Below, piece after piece: positions 1-10,653 of a stretch of DNA of 64,000 bases. The stretch is from NCBI GenBank assembly GCA_014529385.2, contig CM043942.1, positions 108,765,141 through 108,829,140 of the forward strand, in the 5' to 3' direction. The notes beneath the pieces were generated by a model that was not told the DNA's origin, did not search any database, and was given only the letters and a program-made list of their open reading frames with translations. Both the position numbers and the translations under genes were made by a program. The stretch's first letter is position 1. Every line of letters starts with the position of its first letter. The stretch is from Adiantum capillus-veneris. Taxonomy: Eukaryota; Streptophyta; Polypodiopsida; Polypodiales; Pteridaceae.

Positions 1-1
1 G

Positions 2-565
2 AAAGGTTGGCTGAACAAATACCCAGCCTACCTCATCTACTTGGTAGAGGCACCAAAGGAGATTCGGAAGGATGCAACCTTCTTCCCGGTGCCAAGAGTC
101 AGAAGCTGGAAAGAGCATGGCAGGATTGCAGAAAAGAAGCCAAATTGGCTTAATTACCCCAGGATGCCAGGACCAAAGGCAAGAGAGAGAATAGGTAAAG
201 CCTACATGGTGAAAACCCTAACGAGCACCATCAAGCTCTTTACTGGCTCTCCTGACCTTTCGTGTCAGATGCTCAAGAAAATTTGCAGGACTCTCTTAGC
301 TTGCATTGAAGTGTTCGCGCCAGATAAAGCCACAACCTCGAGTCTACTATCGACGGCTGACACAGTGACTGATATGATGTATGATCTTTCATTGCAGCCT
401 TCTCCAAAAGTGTTGCACCTCCTATACCAGAGGATTATGTTTTTGCCTAGCTTCCACATGCAAACATTCGAAGAAGCTTTCTACACCGGCTTTTTCACCC
501 ACGAGAGTAAAATATTCGGCCCAACCTTGACCATCGGCAACCTACGATACGAATCACATTTGTAG
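2..565 (+). CDS. C-terminal part of downstream ORF (aORF) of giant gypsy element F, cut by the window edge
   Basis: The frame is open from the first bases, so the true start lies outside the window; the TTG at 41 is not a convincing start. About 188 codons end at a TAG 76 bp before the 3' LTR. The protein is nearly identical to the translation of 36761-37370 on the other strand (element D), including the stretches KLFTGSPDLSCQMLKKICRT and MFLPSFHMQTFEEAFYTGFF. In D the codon aligned with this TAG is CAG and the frame runs ten codons further, so the stop here may be a C-to-T nonsense change. F has one frame where D has several frameshifts, so F shows the true reading frame of this segment. No catalytic motif, signal peptide or membrane span is visible. 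The function is unknown. Confidence 0.7.
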   Translation, partial: KGWLNKYPAYLIYLVEAPKEIRKDATFFPVPRVRSWKEHGRIAEKKPNWLNYPRMPGPKARERIGKAYMVKTLTSTIKLFTGSPDLSCQMLKKICRTLLACIEVFAPDKATTSSLLSTADTVTDMMYDLSLQPSPKVLHLLYQRIMFLPSFHMQTFEEAFYTGFFTHESKIFGPTLTIGNLRYESHL

Positions 566-629
566 ATGCTCAAGACGACAGGACTTTATTGACCGAGCAT
601 AAAAGTCATGTCAGGGACGACATGAACGC

Positions 630-641
630 GGAGGGGGGGAG
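630..641 (+). other. Polypurine tract of element F
   Basis: A purine run (GGAGGGGGGGAG) lies directly before the TGTTGAGCC start of the LTR, where the plus-strand primer of an LTR retrotransposon sits. The same tract in reverse complement adjoins the 3' LTR of element D at 36712-36723. Confidence 0.85.
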
Positions 642-1583
642 TGTTGAGCCAGCAGAGGATCACACCCACATTTTTGCTCACACTCATCATTTTGTAACCA
701 TTGATTGTAATAAATGTCTTTCCGACATTAATTTTGATTTGAGCCATTCATTAAGTAACGGGACTCAATTGAGTTTCCAGCTTGTAATTCCGAAGTAATT
801 TCACTTGCTGATGTAATTAGTTAGAGATGTTCTCACCTCCAAGGCTGAGGTATATAAGCCAAAGTTTTTGTAACCTAAGGAGATTCAGATTATTAATCAA
901 AGTGAGTTTTTGAGCGCCCTGACTGTGTCTGAGAGAGAGTGAGAGAGAGAGAGGGAGTCTTATCTACTTGCTACGCGAGCTACGGAGCCGCCATTGGAGA
1001 AGCGACACCGCCATTGTGTTAGCAACGGCGAGAGCTACGCACTGATACCAAGAGTGCGCGCTATCGGCTTCTATGTGTGGTAATTTTCTACGAGCTTCGG
1101 TGTGAGTTTTCTTCCAACTCGTGTGTCGGAATAGAGCGTGCAGCATATCTATAGAACCACAACGAGTAGAGCTACACATTAGTAACATCGGGGTCAAGTT
1201 TCGGTCACCTGTATTTTTTGGCCTGTCTTCATACGCGTTTACCGCACGGAGTGGTTATAGGTTGATTTTGCAGTTCAAGTCTTTAGGGTGTTGTTCTTAC
1301 CTAGTGTATAGACTTCCCCTTGAGTTTGAGATCGATTCAATGATTCTAGATCCTGTTTTGTATAGCATTCGTTCGTAGTACGGATTTCAGTCACTTGCGT
1401 ATTCTAGAACTTAGATTTGATTTCCTTAGTAGTGATTGTCATTAGAAGGTCGAGTAGGTGATTTGACACCCACCTAGTTGTTTCCATGCGCCTGCGGGTC
1501 AAGCTCCGTCCTCGTCTGACAAATTCTGTTGTTGGTTGAGTTCTCGCTATTTAGCTTCCGCTAGCGGCATAACCGCCTTAACA
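642..1583 (+). repeat. 3' LTR of gypsy element F (D/F family)
   Basis: The LTR runs from TGTTGAGCC to GCCTTAACA (942 bp). It is homologous along its whole length to the two LTRs of element D on the opposite strand (35737-36711 and 53829-54808). It holds a TATA box at 851 and a GA microsatellite at about 931-957, much shorter than in the D copies. Several substitutions and indels separate it from the D LTRs, whereas the D pair are much closer to each other. The 5' part of F is outside the window, so its target duplication cannot be checked. Confidence 0.9.
851..857 (+). promoter_or_regulatory. LTR TATA box
   Basis: TATATAA lies about 210 bp inside the LTR and about 75 bp upstream of the GA-rich tract. 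This is a plausible core promoter for the U3/R boundary. The equivalent position is kept in both D LTRs (reverse complement near 36494 and 54594). Confidence 0.6.
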
Positions 1584-1986
1584 TTTAACTTTCTGGTTAT
1601 GCTTATGGTTATTGTTAATTTTGTTTCTGGTTATGATCAAAGTGGTTATATTGGTCGGTTATGGTTTTACGTTATGATTATGCTTTTAAGTTATGGTTAT
1701 GGTTATGGTTCGTTATGGTTATGCTTTTAAGTTATGGTTATGGTTCGTTATGGTCATTGGCCTTAAATCTCATGTGAGATCCTACATGGATAGCATGTAG
1801 GAGGCGTATACATGATATATTTTTTAAAAAAAGTATATGTAAAAACGAAGGGAACTCTGCCGAAATTTCTGCGGGAGCACCATTGATTTTGGTGTTGCTC
1901 GCTTTCTTGGGCAGAGGGCAGGAAGTCTGGCTGTGGTGGTTGTGTCCATCTTTTCACTGGGAATAGGCCAGGCTACCTGCCCTCTT
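1584..1986. other. Spacer with GGTTATG-type low-complexity repeats
   Basis: Bases 1593-1757 are dominated by imperfect GGTTATG/TTATGG repeats, including a roughly 40-bp unit containing CTTTTAAGTTATGG that occurs twice. A perfect 8-bp hairpin (CCTACATG, 5-nt loop, CATGTAGG) lies at 1781-1801. No coding potential is visible. Confidence 0.6.
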
Positions 1987-2181
1987 CCCAAGAAAAAAAA
2001 TTTCTGTTATGGTCGTCGATATCTGCGTCGCTATTTACGTCGATATCGGCGTCGCAAATAAAGCCTTTCCACACAGATATCGACGCAAATAGCGACAGGT
2101 TCACAGGGACATCTATATCGACGCAGATATCGACGCGATGCGTCAATATATGCGTCGATGACAGCTTTTTTTGTTGTAGTG
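1987..2181 (-). mobile_element. Short CACTA-like (En/Spm type) non-autonomous transposon or terminus
   Basis: Read on the minus strand, the right edge (2181 down) begins CACTACAACAAAAAAA, the typical terminus of plant CACTA transposons. Inside are repeated, partly inverted units such as GTCGATATCTGCGTCG and AAATAGCGAC at about 2014-2158, like the sub-terminal repeats of this superfamily. The left edge near 1987 (CCCAAGAAAAAAAATTTCTG) resembles a damaged CACTACAAGAAAA end, but the first bases are missing, so the left boundary is uncertain. There is no transposase. The right edge abuts gypsy RT coding sequence exactly, so it inserted into or truncated element E. Confidence 0.6.
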
Positions 2182-2183
2182 CA

Positions 2184-3490
2184 ACATCAAATACCATTGA
2201 AACCAGATGCTAGACCGGTACGGCTTCAGTGATACAAAATGAATCCAAATTACGCTAAGAAGGTCAAGGAAGAGATTGATAACCTTCTAAAGGCTGGGTT
2301 CATTACTGAAGTAGCTAGTAGTGATTGGTTGTTCCCTATTCTGGTGGTACCCAAGAAAAATGAAAATCTTAGAGTGTGTGTAGATTATAGGAAGCTGAAT
2401 GCTCAAACAATAAGGATCCATTTATGTTACCCTTCACGGATATGTTACATGATGAAATTGCAGGATATGAGATGTATAGCTTTACGGATGGTTATAGTGG
2501 CTATAACCTGCTACAAATTGCTCCCAAAGACCAGAGTAAAACCACTTTTATTATTGAGTGGGGAGAATTCATGTATCTAGTAATGCCATTTGGTCTCTGC
2601 AACGCACTAGCCACTTTTCGATGATGTATGATGGAAATATTCAGTGAATTCCTTCACCAATTCCTTGCCATATTTATGGATGATTTTACTACATATTCAA
2701 CGGAGGAGAAGCATTTACTTTTTCTTGAAATGGTTTTTTGGTGCTATCAGGAAAAGCGGATCTATTTGAACCCATTCAAATCTGTTTTCTTCGTCTGGAA
2801 AGGGTAGCTACTGGGACATGTAATGTCTAGGAATGGTATAGAAATGGCCAATGACAAGATCCAGTGTGTCCAGCAGACCAAGGCGCATCGGAATGTGTCA
2901 GAGTTAAGCTCTTTTGTGGGATATATCAATTTTTATCGATGATTTGTGCAAAATTTTGCTTCCCAGGAATTACCTTTGTATGAAATTACAAAGAAGACGA
3001 GCAAGTTCAGTTGGACTGATGAATGTAAGGAGAGTTTTCAAAATTTAAAGAATGCTATTATCAGCAAGCCAGTTCTTCAATAACCAAATTGGGAAGTCAT
3101 TTTTCATGTACATGTCAATGCTTCAGGACTGGCAATGGGAGCAATATTGGCTTAGCCAGAAGGAAGAACTGATTATCCAGTATACTTTGCCAGTCTCGCA
3201 GGTTCAGTCAAGCTAAACAAGGGTATACAACTATTGAAAGAGAATCCTTAGGGATGGTTTTTAGTGCTACCAAATTTAGACATTATTTGATGGGCAAGCT
3301 ATTTCATTTTTATGTGGATCATCAGGCCTTATTATTTCTGATCAATAAAGTCATTATTCAAGGCATACTGATACGCTGGATGGTATTCCTGATGGAATTT
3401 GAATTTCATATTCCATAAGCCCGGCAAAAACCATTGTGGTGTTGATTTCCTGTCCAGGAGTACGGATGGCTACCCTGAGATTTCTTTAAG
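2184..3490 (+). pseudogene. Gypsy reverse transcriptase - RNase H, element E (broken)
   Basis: Translation from 2184 gives the N-terminal RT segment (PLKPDARPVRLQ, then KKVKEEIDNLLKAGF and VVPKKNENLRVCVDYRKLN), then the fingers/palm with an FMDD active site at 2673-2684. RNase H follows from about 3000, with EVIFHVHVNASGLAMGAILA. The first catalytic Asp of RNase H is Asn here (HVNAS for the usual HVDAS). A frameshift lies near 2420 and several stops follow. The RT is related to that of element D (KRIKEEIDKLMEAEF), which suggests a Tat/Athila-like relative. Upstream gag and protease are absent; the CACTA terminus cuts them off. Confidence 0.85.
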
Positions 3491-3527
3491 AGATGAGCCA
3501 GTGGATGCAGAACTATTTTAGTTAACA

Positions 3528-4936
3528 ATGGCAGAATCAACTGATCCAGAATTGTATGAGGTATATCAGTTTCTTTCTAAGGGAGGATTCCCAGATAACT
3601 GGACTGAGAATCAGAAGAAGGCTCTGATTATTAAGAGTCTGAAGTTCACCGTCATTGGGGGATCACTTTACAGATTAGGAGTTGATGGGGTTCTTCGTAG
3701 ATGTGTGCCTATGGAGGGATGAATGCAAGTTACTTCGGAGGCACATAATGGGGATTCTAAGGGACATTTTTTTACAGATATCACTTCCAAAAAGATTCTG
3801 TAGGTTGGTTTGTGGTGGTAGACTTTAATATTTGATGTCAGAAGCTTTTATAATACTTGTGATATATACCAAAGAATGGGTAGACCCACGGCAGCAGATA
3901 TGACTCCTCTCACAATGGTTCAGCCATTGGGTGTTTTTATGAAATGGGGTCTAGATTTTATGGGTCCCTTCAAGAAAATTACTCCAAGGAAGAATAGATA
4001 TATATTGATGGCCACTTGTTATGTGACGAAATGGGTAGAAGCTAAGGCTCTTCCCAACAACAGACAAAATCCACTGCTATGTTTCTATTTGAAAATATTG
4101 TTTGTCGATATGGATGTCCTGTGGACATTGTGTCAGATCAAGGTACGCATTTTATCAATGACACTATGGATATTCTCATGGATATGCTTTCAATCAAGCA
4201 TTGAAAATCAACACCGTATTATCCTAGATACAATGGGCAAGCCGCAAGCAGTAACAAGACTGTCAAGACTATTCTCACTAAGATTGTGCAGAAAGAGCCA
4301 CACCAATGGGACTTGAAACTTCAAACAGCTCTTTGGGCATATTGGACAGCTTATAATGTCACCACCGGATTGACACCATTTAGAATGGTGTATGGCACCG
4401 AAGTTGTTGTGCCTATGGAATATGGTATACCTAGTCTCAGGATGGCAGTCGAGTATAGCTTAGATTTTAATTACAGTCTAAAACAAAGACTGGAGGAGTT
4501 AACACAGTTGGATGAGTTAAGAAAGAGGGCTATGTTGGAACAAGAAATTGTTCAGCAAAGAAGGAAACATTGGCATGACACACAAATCAAAGTCAGGGAA
4601 TTTCAGAAAGGAGATTTGGTTTTGTTATATCAATCAAAGCTAGGCCCTAAGAAACCGAACTTAAAAATAGCTTGGGCAGGTCCATACAAAGTTGATTGGG
4701 TGTTCTCCAATGGCACAGTAAGATTGAAAGATTTATCTGGATTACTGTTGCTAGGGGTATATAATGGGGCTAAAATCAAGCTCTATTATTTAGAAGACAG
4801 AGAGACTTCCAAAAATAAGGGTACTAGTAGTCTGGGAACTAAGGACCAGGAAATTCTAGAATCAACTATTAAGCCTTTTTCATATACATCCAGTTCCAGA
4901 GCCAATCAAAAGGTCAGAAAAGTCTCAGTACGATAA
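3528..4936 (+). pseudogene. Gypsy integrase, element E (broken)
   Basis: The RNase H-integrase linker (TDPELYEVYQFLSKGGFPDN) leads to a degraded HHCC finger (about 3740-3870). The core then has its first Asp in KWGLDFMGPF and its second in a shifted frame near 4137 (VSDQGTHF). The third catalytic residue is lost: the segment that normally reads GQAE reads GQAA. The C-terminal part (4286-4936) is a long open frame with WAYWTAYNVTTGLTPFRMVYG, typical of gypsy integrase. There is no chromodomain and no second protease as in D. Frameshifts lie near 4075 and 4220-4290. Confidence 0.85.
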
Positions 4937-5330
4937 CACCCTGGCAGTACCAGAATCAGTAAAGTGTCGAAATCAATATCAGCTTTTATGAGGAAAAGGG
5001 TCAGTTGGACTAGTAGTGGTAATCATTTCAGAGAAGATGGAGAGGATTAGCAATGCATGTGTGCCATGTCATTTGTGGTGCACAAAACTCTAGGAACGGT
5101 AAGTAGTGGAGCTTTTATGGCACAGATGCGTATAACAATAAGGCACGTAGGTATTTTTCCTCGTAAATCTCCTGCGTGACACCTGCCTATTGTTATCCAT
5201 TCACCATCGCCAAGCTCTGAAGTTACGTCACTACAACCACAAACTTCTTCGTCTAAGGAAACTGTTGATTATTGTCTATCTTTACTAGCTACACCAGGAT
5301 ACAGATTTGAAGCTTCAATTAAGTCCTCTT
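4937..5330 (+). other. Non-coding spacer after integrase of element E
   Basis: The stretch separates the integrase stop from the downstream ORF. No ORF, palindrome array or recognisable motif is visible. Confidence 0.4.
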
Positions 5331-7306
5331 CTTCTCCCTCTACTGAGTCATCGTCTTCACGGTGTATGGGTGGGAAGAAAATGTCAAAAAGAATGCAGGA
5401 GACTGTAGAGGAAACCCAAGCACTTATTGCTGCTGCAAAAGCTTCTCTTCCACTTATTTCCTTACAGTAAAATACAGTGGTATGTGTTTACTAAGCAAGC
5501 CAAGGTATTACTCCGGCTCTAGGACTTGCATGTGGTTGTGCAAGCCACAAGAATTGAGTTTGACAAAGCTATCATTATATAGGTTCTTGATTCCTTCGAT
5601 GTGGAGGATGGAAGTTCTATGGTCTATGGTATAAAGGTGTCGGTAACACCTTAGAATATTTCTTTTGCATTCTAGATTCCAAATGAGCCAAAGCCATCTA
5701 TAGCAACAACAAAATAGATCATTGCAGCCCTGAAAGAATATGATGCTGCCAAGAAGAAACACAAAGCCAGTGTGCAAGGTGTTCAAGTAGTAGGTCTGGA
5801 CATTCTTGCTGCTTACCGCTTTGTAGTTGGAGCTATGAGTCTCAAAAGCAACCCAACTTATGTGTCAGAAAAATTGCTTGTTATTAGCAAAAAGATTGGA
5901 CATCACAATTCCACTCAATCTATATGTCACATAATGTGCTTCAACAGACTGCTAAGTTGAAGTCCCAAAATGTTTTCAAAGCATGGTATGTTTGGCAGTT
6001 CCTTTACTAGGCAACTTCTCTAGACGCTTATGACCAGGTAAGGATGGCTTGGAGCCAGAATCCCTTTCCGGTAACTAACAATGTGGATTTATCATCAGAT
6101 GAAGAAGCCCTAGATAACCAATTAGCCATCACTGGGCAAAAGAGGAAAGCCACGCAAGAGGAGGCTGGCAGTTCGAAAAGACCAAAAACTACATTGGCCA
6201 AAAGCAGTGCTTTCCTTAGGCAGCTGGAAAGTCAAATCAAAGTAGTGGCTATTGAAAAGACTCCAGCAGACCGGACTTCAGCTGGCCAGTCAGAACAACC
6301 TCTCGTCCAGACCACTGGTGGAACCAGCCAGTCAGCAGTGCAAATTTCAGCAACCACCAGTGCAGGAAAAGACCAGTCAGATAGGACCAGTGTTGAGCAG
6401 CCAGCGGGTCAGACTGATAAGAAAAAGGACCAGCACCTTCGAGTCCACTTGGTAAGGTTTCCATTCCTTATAGTGAGGCGGCTCTGCATTTAACCAAGAA
6501 GGACCGATTACAACATCTGCAGACTCATCCTCTCAAAGGACATCTACTCCTGCACAAATCTTATTACACTACACTACCATATATGGCTCCTATCATGGTT
6601 CACGAGCCAGTTGCATGTGACCCAACCACAGTGAATGATGGCTACTTTGTACTTATTCAGTCATCCTGGAACACTATTGTGAATTCTATAGGACAAATGT
6701 TGGATGCCTTAGTGTCAAATGATGAATTGACCAAGTTAAAAGTTGAACTAAGGGAAACTGAGCAGCAAGTTGAAAAAGTTAAAGCAGGAGAGAGGAGCCC
6801 AGTCCCTGCGGCATAATGTCCTTGAAAATCAATCAGCTAGGACCATTCAGCACTTAGAAGATAAGTTGTCCAAGATGGAGTCTGAGATACGGACGCTTAG
6901 AGAAGAAAAGGTAGAGGTTGAAAGAGTTGCTGACAGATTCAAAACCATGCTCCGAATCAAGAGAGTTAATTTCAAATCATTGCTGACTAGCCACTCTACC
7001 GCCACTTTAACTAAAAGATATATCTATAATAATTTGGCTGAGATACTGAATCCAGAGGGGAATGTTGTTTTTAATATAGATAATCTAAGAGCACTTATGG
7101 AAACAATGCAGAGTGATTTGCAAGATAAAATTTTTGAATACAACAGTGCTTTGGCAAATCAAGCTATCCTGAATTATATTGAACGACAGAACAACCTCGA
7201 TGAGGATGATGATAAGGCAGCAGAGAGGAAGAGAAGGAGGATGAACCAAAAGAAAGGCATGATGTTGATGAATCTCCTCCGGGCATCTTGCAATGTATTG
7301 CTTCAT
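5331..7306 (+). pseudogene. Downstream sense ORF (aORF) of element E: NLS-like and coiled-coil protein, fragmented
   Basis: This set of same-strand coding pieces lies after integrase. A helical piece at 5340-5470 (KRMQETVEETQALIAAAKAS) is followed by 5700-5960 (ALKEYDAAKKKHKASVQGV). Then comes 6044-6493 with a bipartite-NLS-like motif KRKATQEEAGSSKRPK and a Gln/Ser/Thr-rich tail. After a frameshift near 6430 the frame continues through 6583-6816. After a second shift near 6780 it continues through 6770-7306 with a long coiled coil (IQHLEDKLSKMESEIRTLRE) and an acidic-basic tail (DEDDDKAAERKRRR). Position, strand and architecture parallel the aORF of element D, though no residue-level similarity was seen. 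No signal peptide or membrane span is visible, so it is not env-like. Function unknown. Confidence 0.6.
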
Positions 7307-7373
7307 TCTAGTTGCACAATCCCTAATATACTCACCTTGTTTCTATTTGAAGCTATAGATTTGAGCTACCGCA

Positions 7374-8640
7374 TTATGTTTGATCCCTGTTTTGGAACAT
7401 GCAGCTACAAATCCTTGAGCTAATGTATTTCAATCCATGATTGACCTCGGTGGAATGTTTTGGAACCATGCAGTTAGTGCTTTTCCTTCTAATGTCATTC
7501 CAATGAGTATGAAAATCAAACATGTGTTCTGCTCTTAGCACTTGCTTAAAGCTTGCTAAGTGATCATATAGATCCCCATATCCACTGTATTTTTTGACCC
7601 ATTTTTTAAAATTAGCTGGTTTGACAAGTCTATTTGGTTTAACTCTAGGTCTCCTGGGAGTTGGTCCTCTCCCAAGTCCTTCAAACCAGTCTGTTGGAAA
7701 TAGTGACTCATGTAGCCCGATTGGCTTTAGTGTCACATGGTTTTCTTTGTAATGAGGTAGGTTTGGGTTTTTTAACATTGCTACCAAAAGATCTCTCACG
7801 GAGTTCCTCTCTTGACATAGTTTCTGGTCCTTGGCCCAATATCCAATCTCTTATGGAGTACCCTTGGTATTTGGTTTGTTCCACCTCCTTAGGACTCATC
7901 ATACTAAATAGGTAGGTTGGTAGATCTGTTGAACCCTTGTCTTTGATTTTGAAGATATAGATAATTTTCATGGGTGTTAATTGTCTTGATTTGGCATGAG
8001 AAGTCCATGGAAGATCTTTGATGTTTCTATCCTCCCAATAGACTTTGATCCTACGATTATCCGTGCTAAGCCGTTTCAAAGGCTTCAAATCAACTTGATC
8101 GTATCCCTTGAGTTCTAAAGTTGGTGGTCCTTCTTTTGTTGCCATGGCCGAAATGAGTGTATTCACCTCTAATCCCCATTTGTCTATCACATCAGGGTTT
8201 TCAACTTTTAAATACTGAGTCCCGTGTCTATCCATATACATTTTTTCTTGGTTATTTGTCCTTATTTCCTCTTCAAAATCTATGTCATGGTCATCAATGC
8301 AAATAGCATACTCTTCATTAGGATCGAGGTCATCCTGAGCTCCATGGTCATTCCTCTTATAAAATGTCAGTATGTGCTTATATCGCATTGTCGTTCCGAT
8401 TCTTGAATGAGTCGAATAGGAAGACATTTCAGATGTTGATTCTGCAAAAGTTTCTGAGACTTCTTCATAGATAGTGTCCAAGTGATCACTTTGATTCACA
8501 CTCTCTTTGGTGGATACTCTACTAGTGGTCTCTCCAAATATGTCTTGGTTTGCTAGTATACGACCAGATCTAAGATCGTATAGACTTGTGAAGCCCTGGA
8601 TAGAGTACTTACCATCGAATTGACTTGTTATTAGTTTCTT
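7374..8640 (-). pseudogene. Gag fragment of a Tat/Athila-like gypsy element, opposite strand to E
   Basis: The minus-strand translation matches the gag of element D at several points: LYDLRSGRIL here and LMNLRSGRNL in D; RHGTQYLKVENPDVIDKWGL and EGTMYLVVLNPNIVDKWGL; YSGYGDLYDHLASFKQVLRA and YGGSGDPYAHVSLFKQVLRA. The main ORF is 8499-7708; a frameshift near 7790 moves the frame to 7799-7374. The N-terminus continues upstream to about 8640 without an ATG in frame. The fragment stops before the Zn knuckles. It faces the + strand element E and the + strand primer site at 8910, so it is a rearranged piece rather than part of either. Confidence 0.75.
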
Positions 8641-8662
8641 CCACTTGACTTGAATGCAACTC

Positions 8663-8907
8663 CTGTCAAGATTCTGTAACGGTTATGATTTGTTTGCCGA
8701 TTTTAGCGACTAGCTTTTGGTGATTTCGGTCATTTGAGTGTAGCTTGAGTTAGATGCGAGTTGTCTGCTGTTTTCAAAGAGATTGACAACCTCTTGTAGC
8801 CTCTATGCACTAGTCGAGTCAACTTCGTCCCATGGATTGACAATTATGTTCGTGGTTCTCGCTATGTCTATAATAAGATAGGAGTGAGGTTAGAAACCCG
8901 TCCCACA
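8663..8907 (+). repeat. Probable 3' portion of a diverged 5' LTR (Tat/Athila-like)
   Basis: The sequence ends CCCACA two bases before a tRNA-Asp-type primer site, as an LTR should. About 100 bp of it resembles the end of the D/F LTR (GTCAACTTCGTCCC, GACAATT and GGTTCTCGCTAT against the same words at 1500-1552). The left boundary is a guess and no second LTR is in the window. Confidence 0.5.
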
Positions 8908-8909
8908 TT

Positions 8910-8930
8910 TGGTGCCACTGTCGGGGATCG
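8910..8930 (+). other. tRNA-Asp-type primer binding site
   Basis: TGGTGCCACTGTCGGGGATC matches the complement of plant tRNA-Asp 3' ends with a few substitutions, two bases after an LTR-like CA end. It marks the start of an element on the + strand whose internal region is cut off by copia fragment H. Confidence 0.65.
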
Positions 8931-9339
8931 AAGAGACCTAAAATAGGGAAAACACGAGCGTCTTGTGTAGTTGTTCTTTAACTTCCTCTAGGATCACCTA
9001 GAGTCAAAACTTTCCTTTTAAAACTGCATAGCTTAAGATTGTCGTCTTTTGCTGTGTAGAGGTAGCTTGGAAGTAGGTTGTACTTGCTTAGTACCTTTTA
9101 GGATTGTAGGATTAGATTAGGATTTTGAGAATGATTGATGGATGAGACAAGTCTTAAGATCAAGGCTCAGAAAACCATAAAAAACAAGCAAACGAGCGCT
9201 TGTGGATACTTTCCACAACCCCATTGCAGTAGAACCTATGAGTAGGGTAAGTAGAATCCGAGGTGGGATCTTAGAACACATTGCTCTCTCCAGAAGAATT
9301 GCTTAAACTGTATACGCAAGTAATGATGTAACAGCCCCA
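8931..9339 (+). other. Remnant of the gypsy leader downstream of the primer site
   Basis: This is about 400 bp without an ORF, consistent with the untranslated leader between primer site and gag. The boundary with copia fragment H lies near 9330-9345. Confidence 0.35.
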
Positions 9340-9344
9340 AATCT

Positions 9345-9583
9345 TTCATCTTGAAAGTAGCATTCAAATCAACCTTAACTTCAGCAATATGTCTCTCATT
9401 TGGTCAAGTGACCAGTAAATCATCCACATAAAGAACCACAATGAGAAGTACATCACCCTCATGCTTTACATACAATGTTCTTTCTGTTGGACTATTATGA
9501 AAGCCTCATTTGACCAAATGAGTGTCAGCCTTCTCATACCAAGCACGAGGAGATTGCTTCAACCCATACAAATTGGAAACTTC
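9345..9583 (-). pseudogene. Copia RT fragment of element H
   Basis: The minus strand encodes LKQSPRAWYEK, then HEGDVLLIVVLYVDDLLVT containing the YVDD active site, and FKMKDLGLLHHYL. This is the central palm of a copia RT. It is a relic flanked by a deletion on the integrase side and truncated after the palm. Confidence 0.7.
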
Positions 9584-10600
9584 AACCGCTGCATCTTACC
9601 GAAAATACAGCCTTCACATACATGTTTAACAGATGCTTCAAGAGGTGGCAAAGAAGCAACCATATTAGATTTCTGCGAATGCAACAAACTGGCAAAATTC
9701 AGATGTCGAAAACGTGCATGCCAAAGTTTTGCATCTGAAATAGCCTTTGAGTCCACATGTGCATTTGCAAAATTTTGCCCACACTTGTCATACAAAATGA
9801 GCTTATAGAGCCCACGGCATAAAATGCCATATGCAACAATTTCATCATTGAAACTAAGATCATGTGCTCTACATCTGTCATCCACAAATTTGACTACAAG
9901 TCCAAGTCTAGCAAGTGTAGATACAAACAAAAGATTCTTCTTGATCCCAGGTACATAAAGTGCATCAACAAGTGTAAAATAACTGCCATTTTTAGTAGTA
10001 AGCACAATCTTTCCAACTCCCTGAATCGAATAGGAGGCATTGTTGGCACAAGTAAATGAATTCCCATGAGGGACAGACTCAAGAGAGGTGAACAAATCAC
10101 TATGTAAGGTAATGTGTTTTGTAGCACCACTATCAAAATACCACACATGTGACTCTACAGCGACTAACATGCATGCATCATGAACAACAGGATTATAGGT
10201 ACACTTTGCACTAAAAGCCCATTCTGCATCAACATCAGCATCATAGTCTCCTTTCACAGAAGACTCAACAATAGCTGCATTTGTAGTGGAACCAGAACTT
10301 GTAGTGGAACCACCCTCTTGATACAGTAATGGCAATGCATCTTCTTTTTGCCCTTATCACCAGAATTCCAAGATGAATTGATGCCAGCAGAAGCATTAGG
10401 AACATGTGATTTTACACTCACAGAAGAACCATAAGAAGTGGCTTCTTACTGCTACCACCTTTTCTTTCAGCAGCAATAAAGGCATGTTCAACTGCATGCT
10501 ATCTAGTCTTGTTTTTCTTGAAAGCAACTCTTGCATCAAACTTGACAACTTCAGGATTTCCTTGGGTCATAAGTCTCCAAGTACTAGCAAAAGCTCGTAA
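9584..10600 (-). pseudogene. Copia protease and pre-integrase region of element H
   Basis: The protease keeps its DSG motif (WYFDSGATKHIT, codons at 10126-10134). The gag-pre-integrase region follows (LWHARFRHLNFASLLHSQK), with the Cys pair of the HHCC finger in VCEGCIFGK. The frame 10335-9559 is open. It ends at the deletion that removed the integrase core. The stretch 10336-10600 holds the degraded gag-protease linker with stops. Confidence 0.7.
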
Positions 10601-10653
10601 GAATCTGGAAAGGCATCAACAACAATGTGCACAAGGGAACTATTTGAAATGAC

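Noticed and set aside
964-1197. Antisense ORFs in LTRs (964-1197, 36123-36359, 54215-54436)
   Set aside because: They are shadows of the LTR sequence, shared only because the LTRs are recent copies.
1121-1378. An 85-codon ORF inside the D/F LTR, open in all three LTR copies (also 35942-36199 and 54034-54291)
   Set aside because: The few differences between copies mostly change the amino acid (for example Thr/Ala, Tyr/His, Leu/Ser), which fits neutral change in young LTR copies and not selection on a protein.
1781-1801. 8-bp hairpin as a terminator
   Set aside because: No transcript or U-run context supports it, and plant Pol II genes do not use such terminators.
6044-6493. A host nuclear protein gene with a bipartite NLS
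   Set aside because: It lies on the same strand directly after the gypsy integrase and continues through frameshifts into a coiled coil; it fits the element's downstream ORF better.
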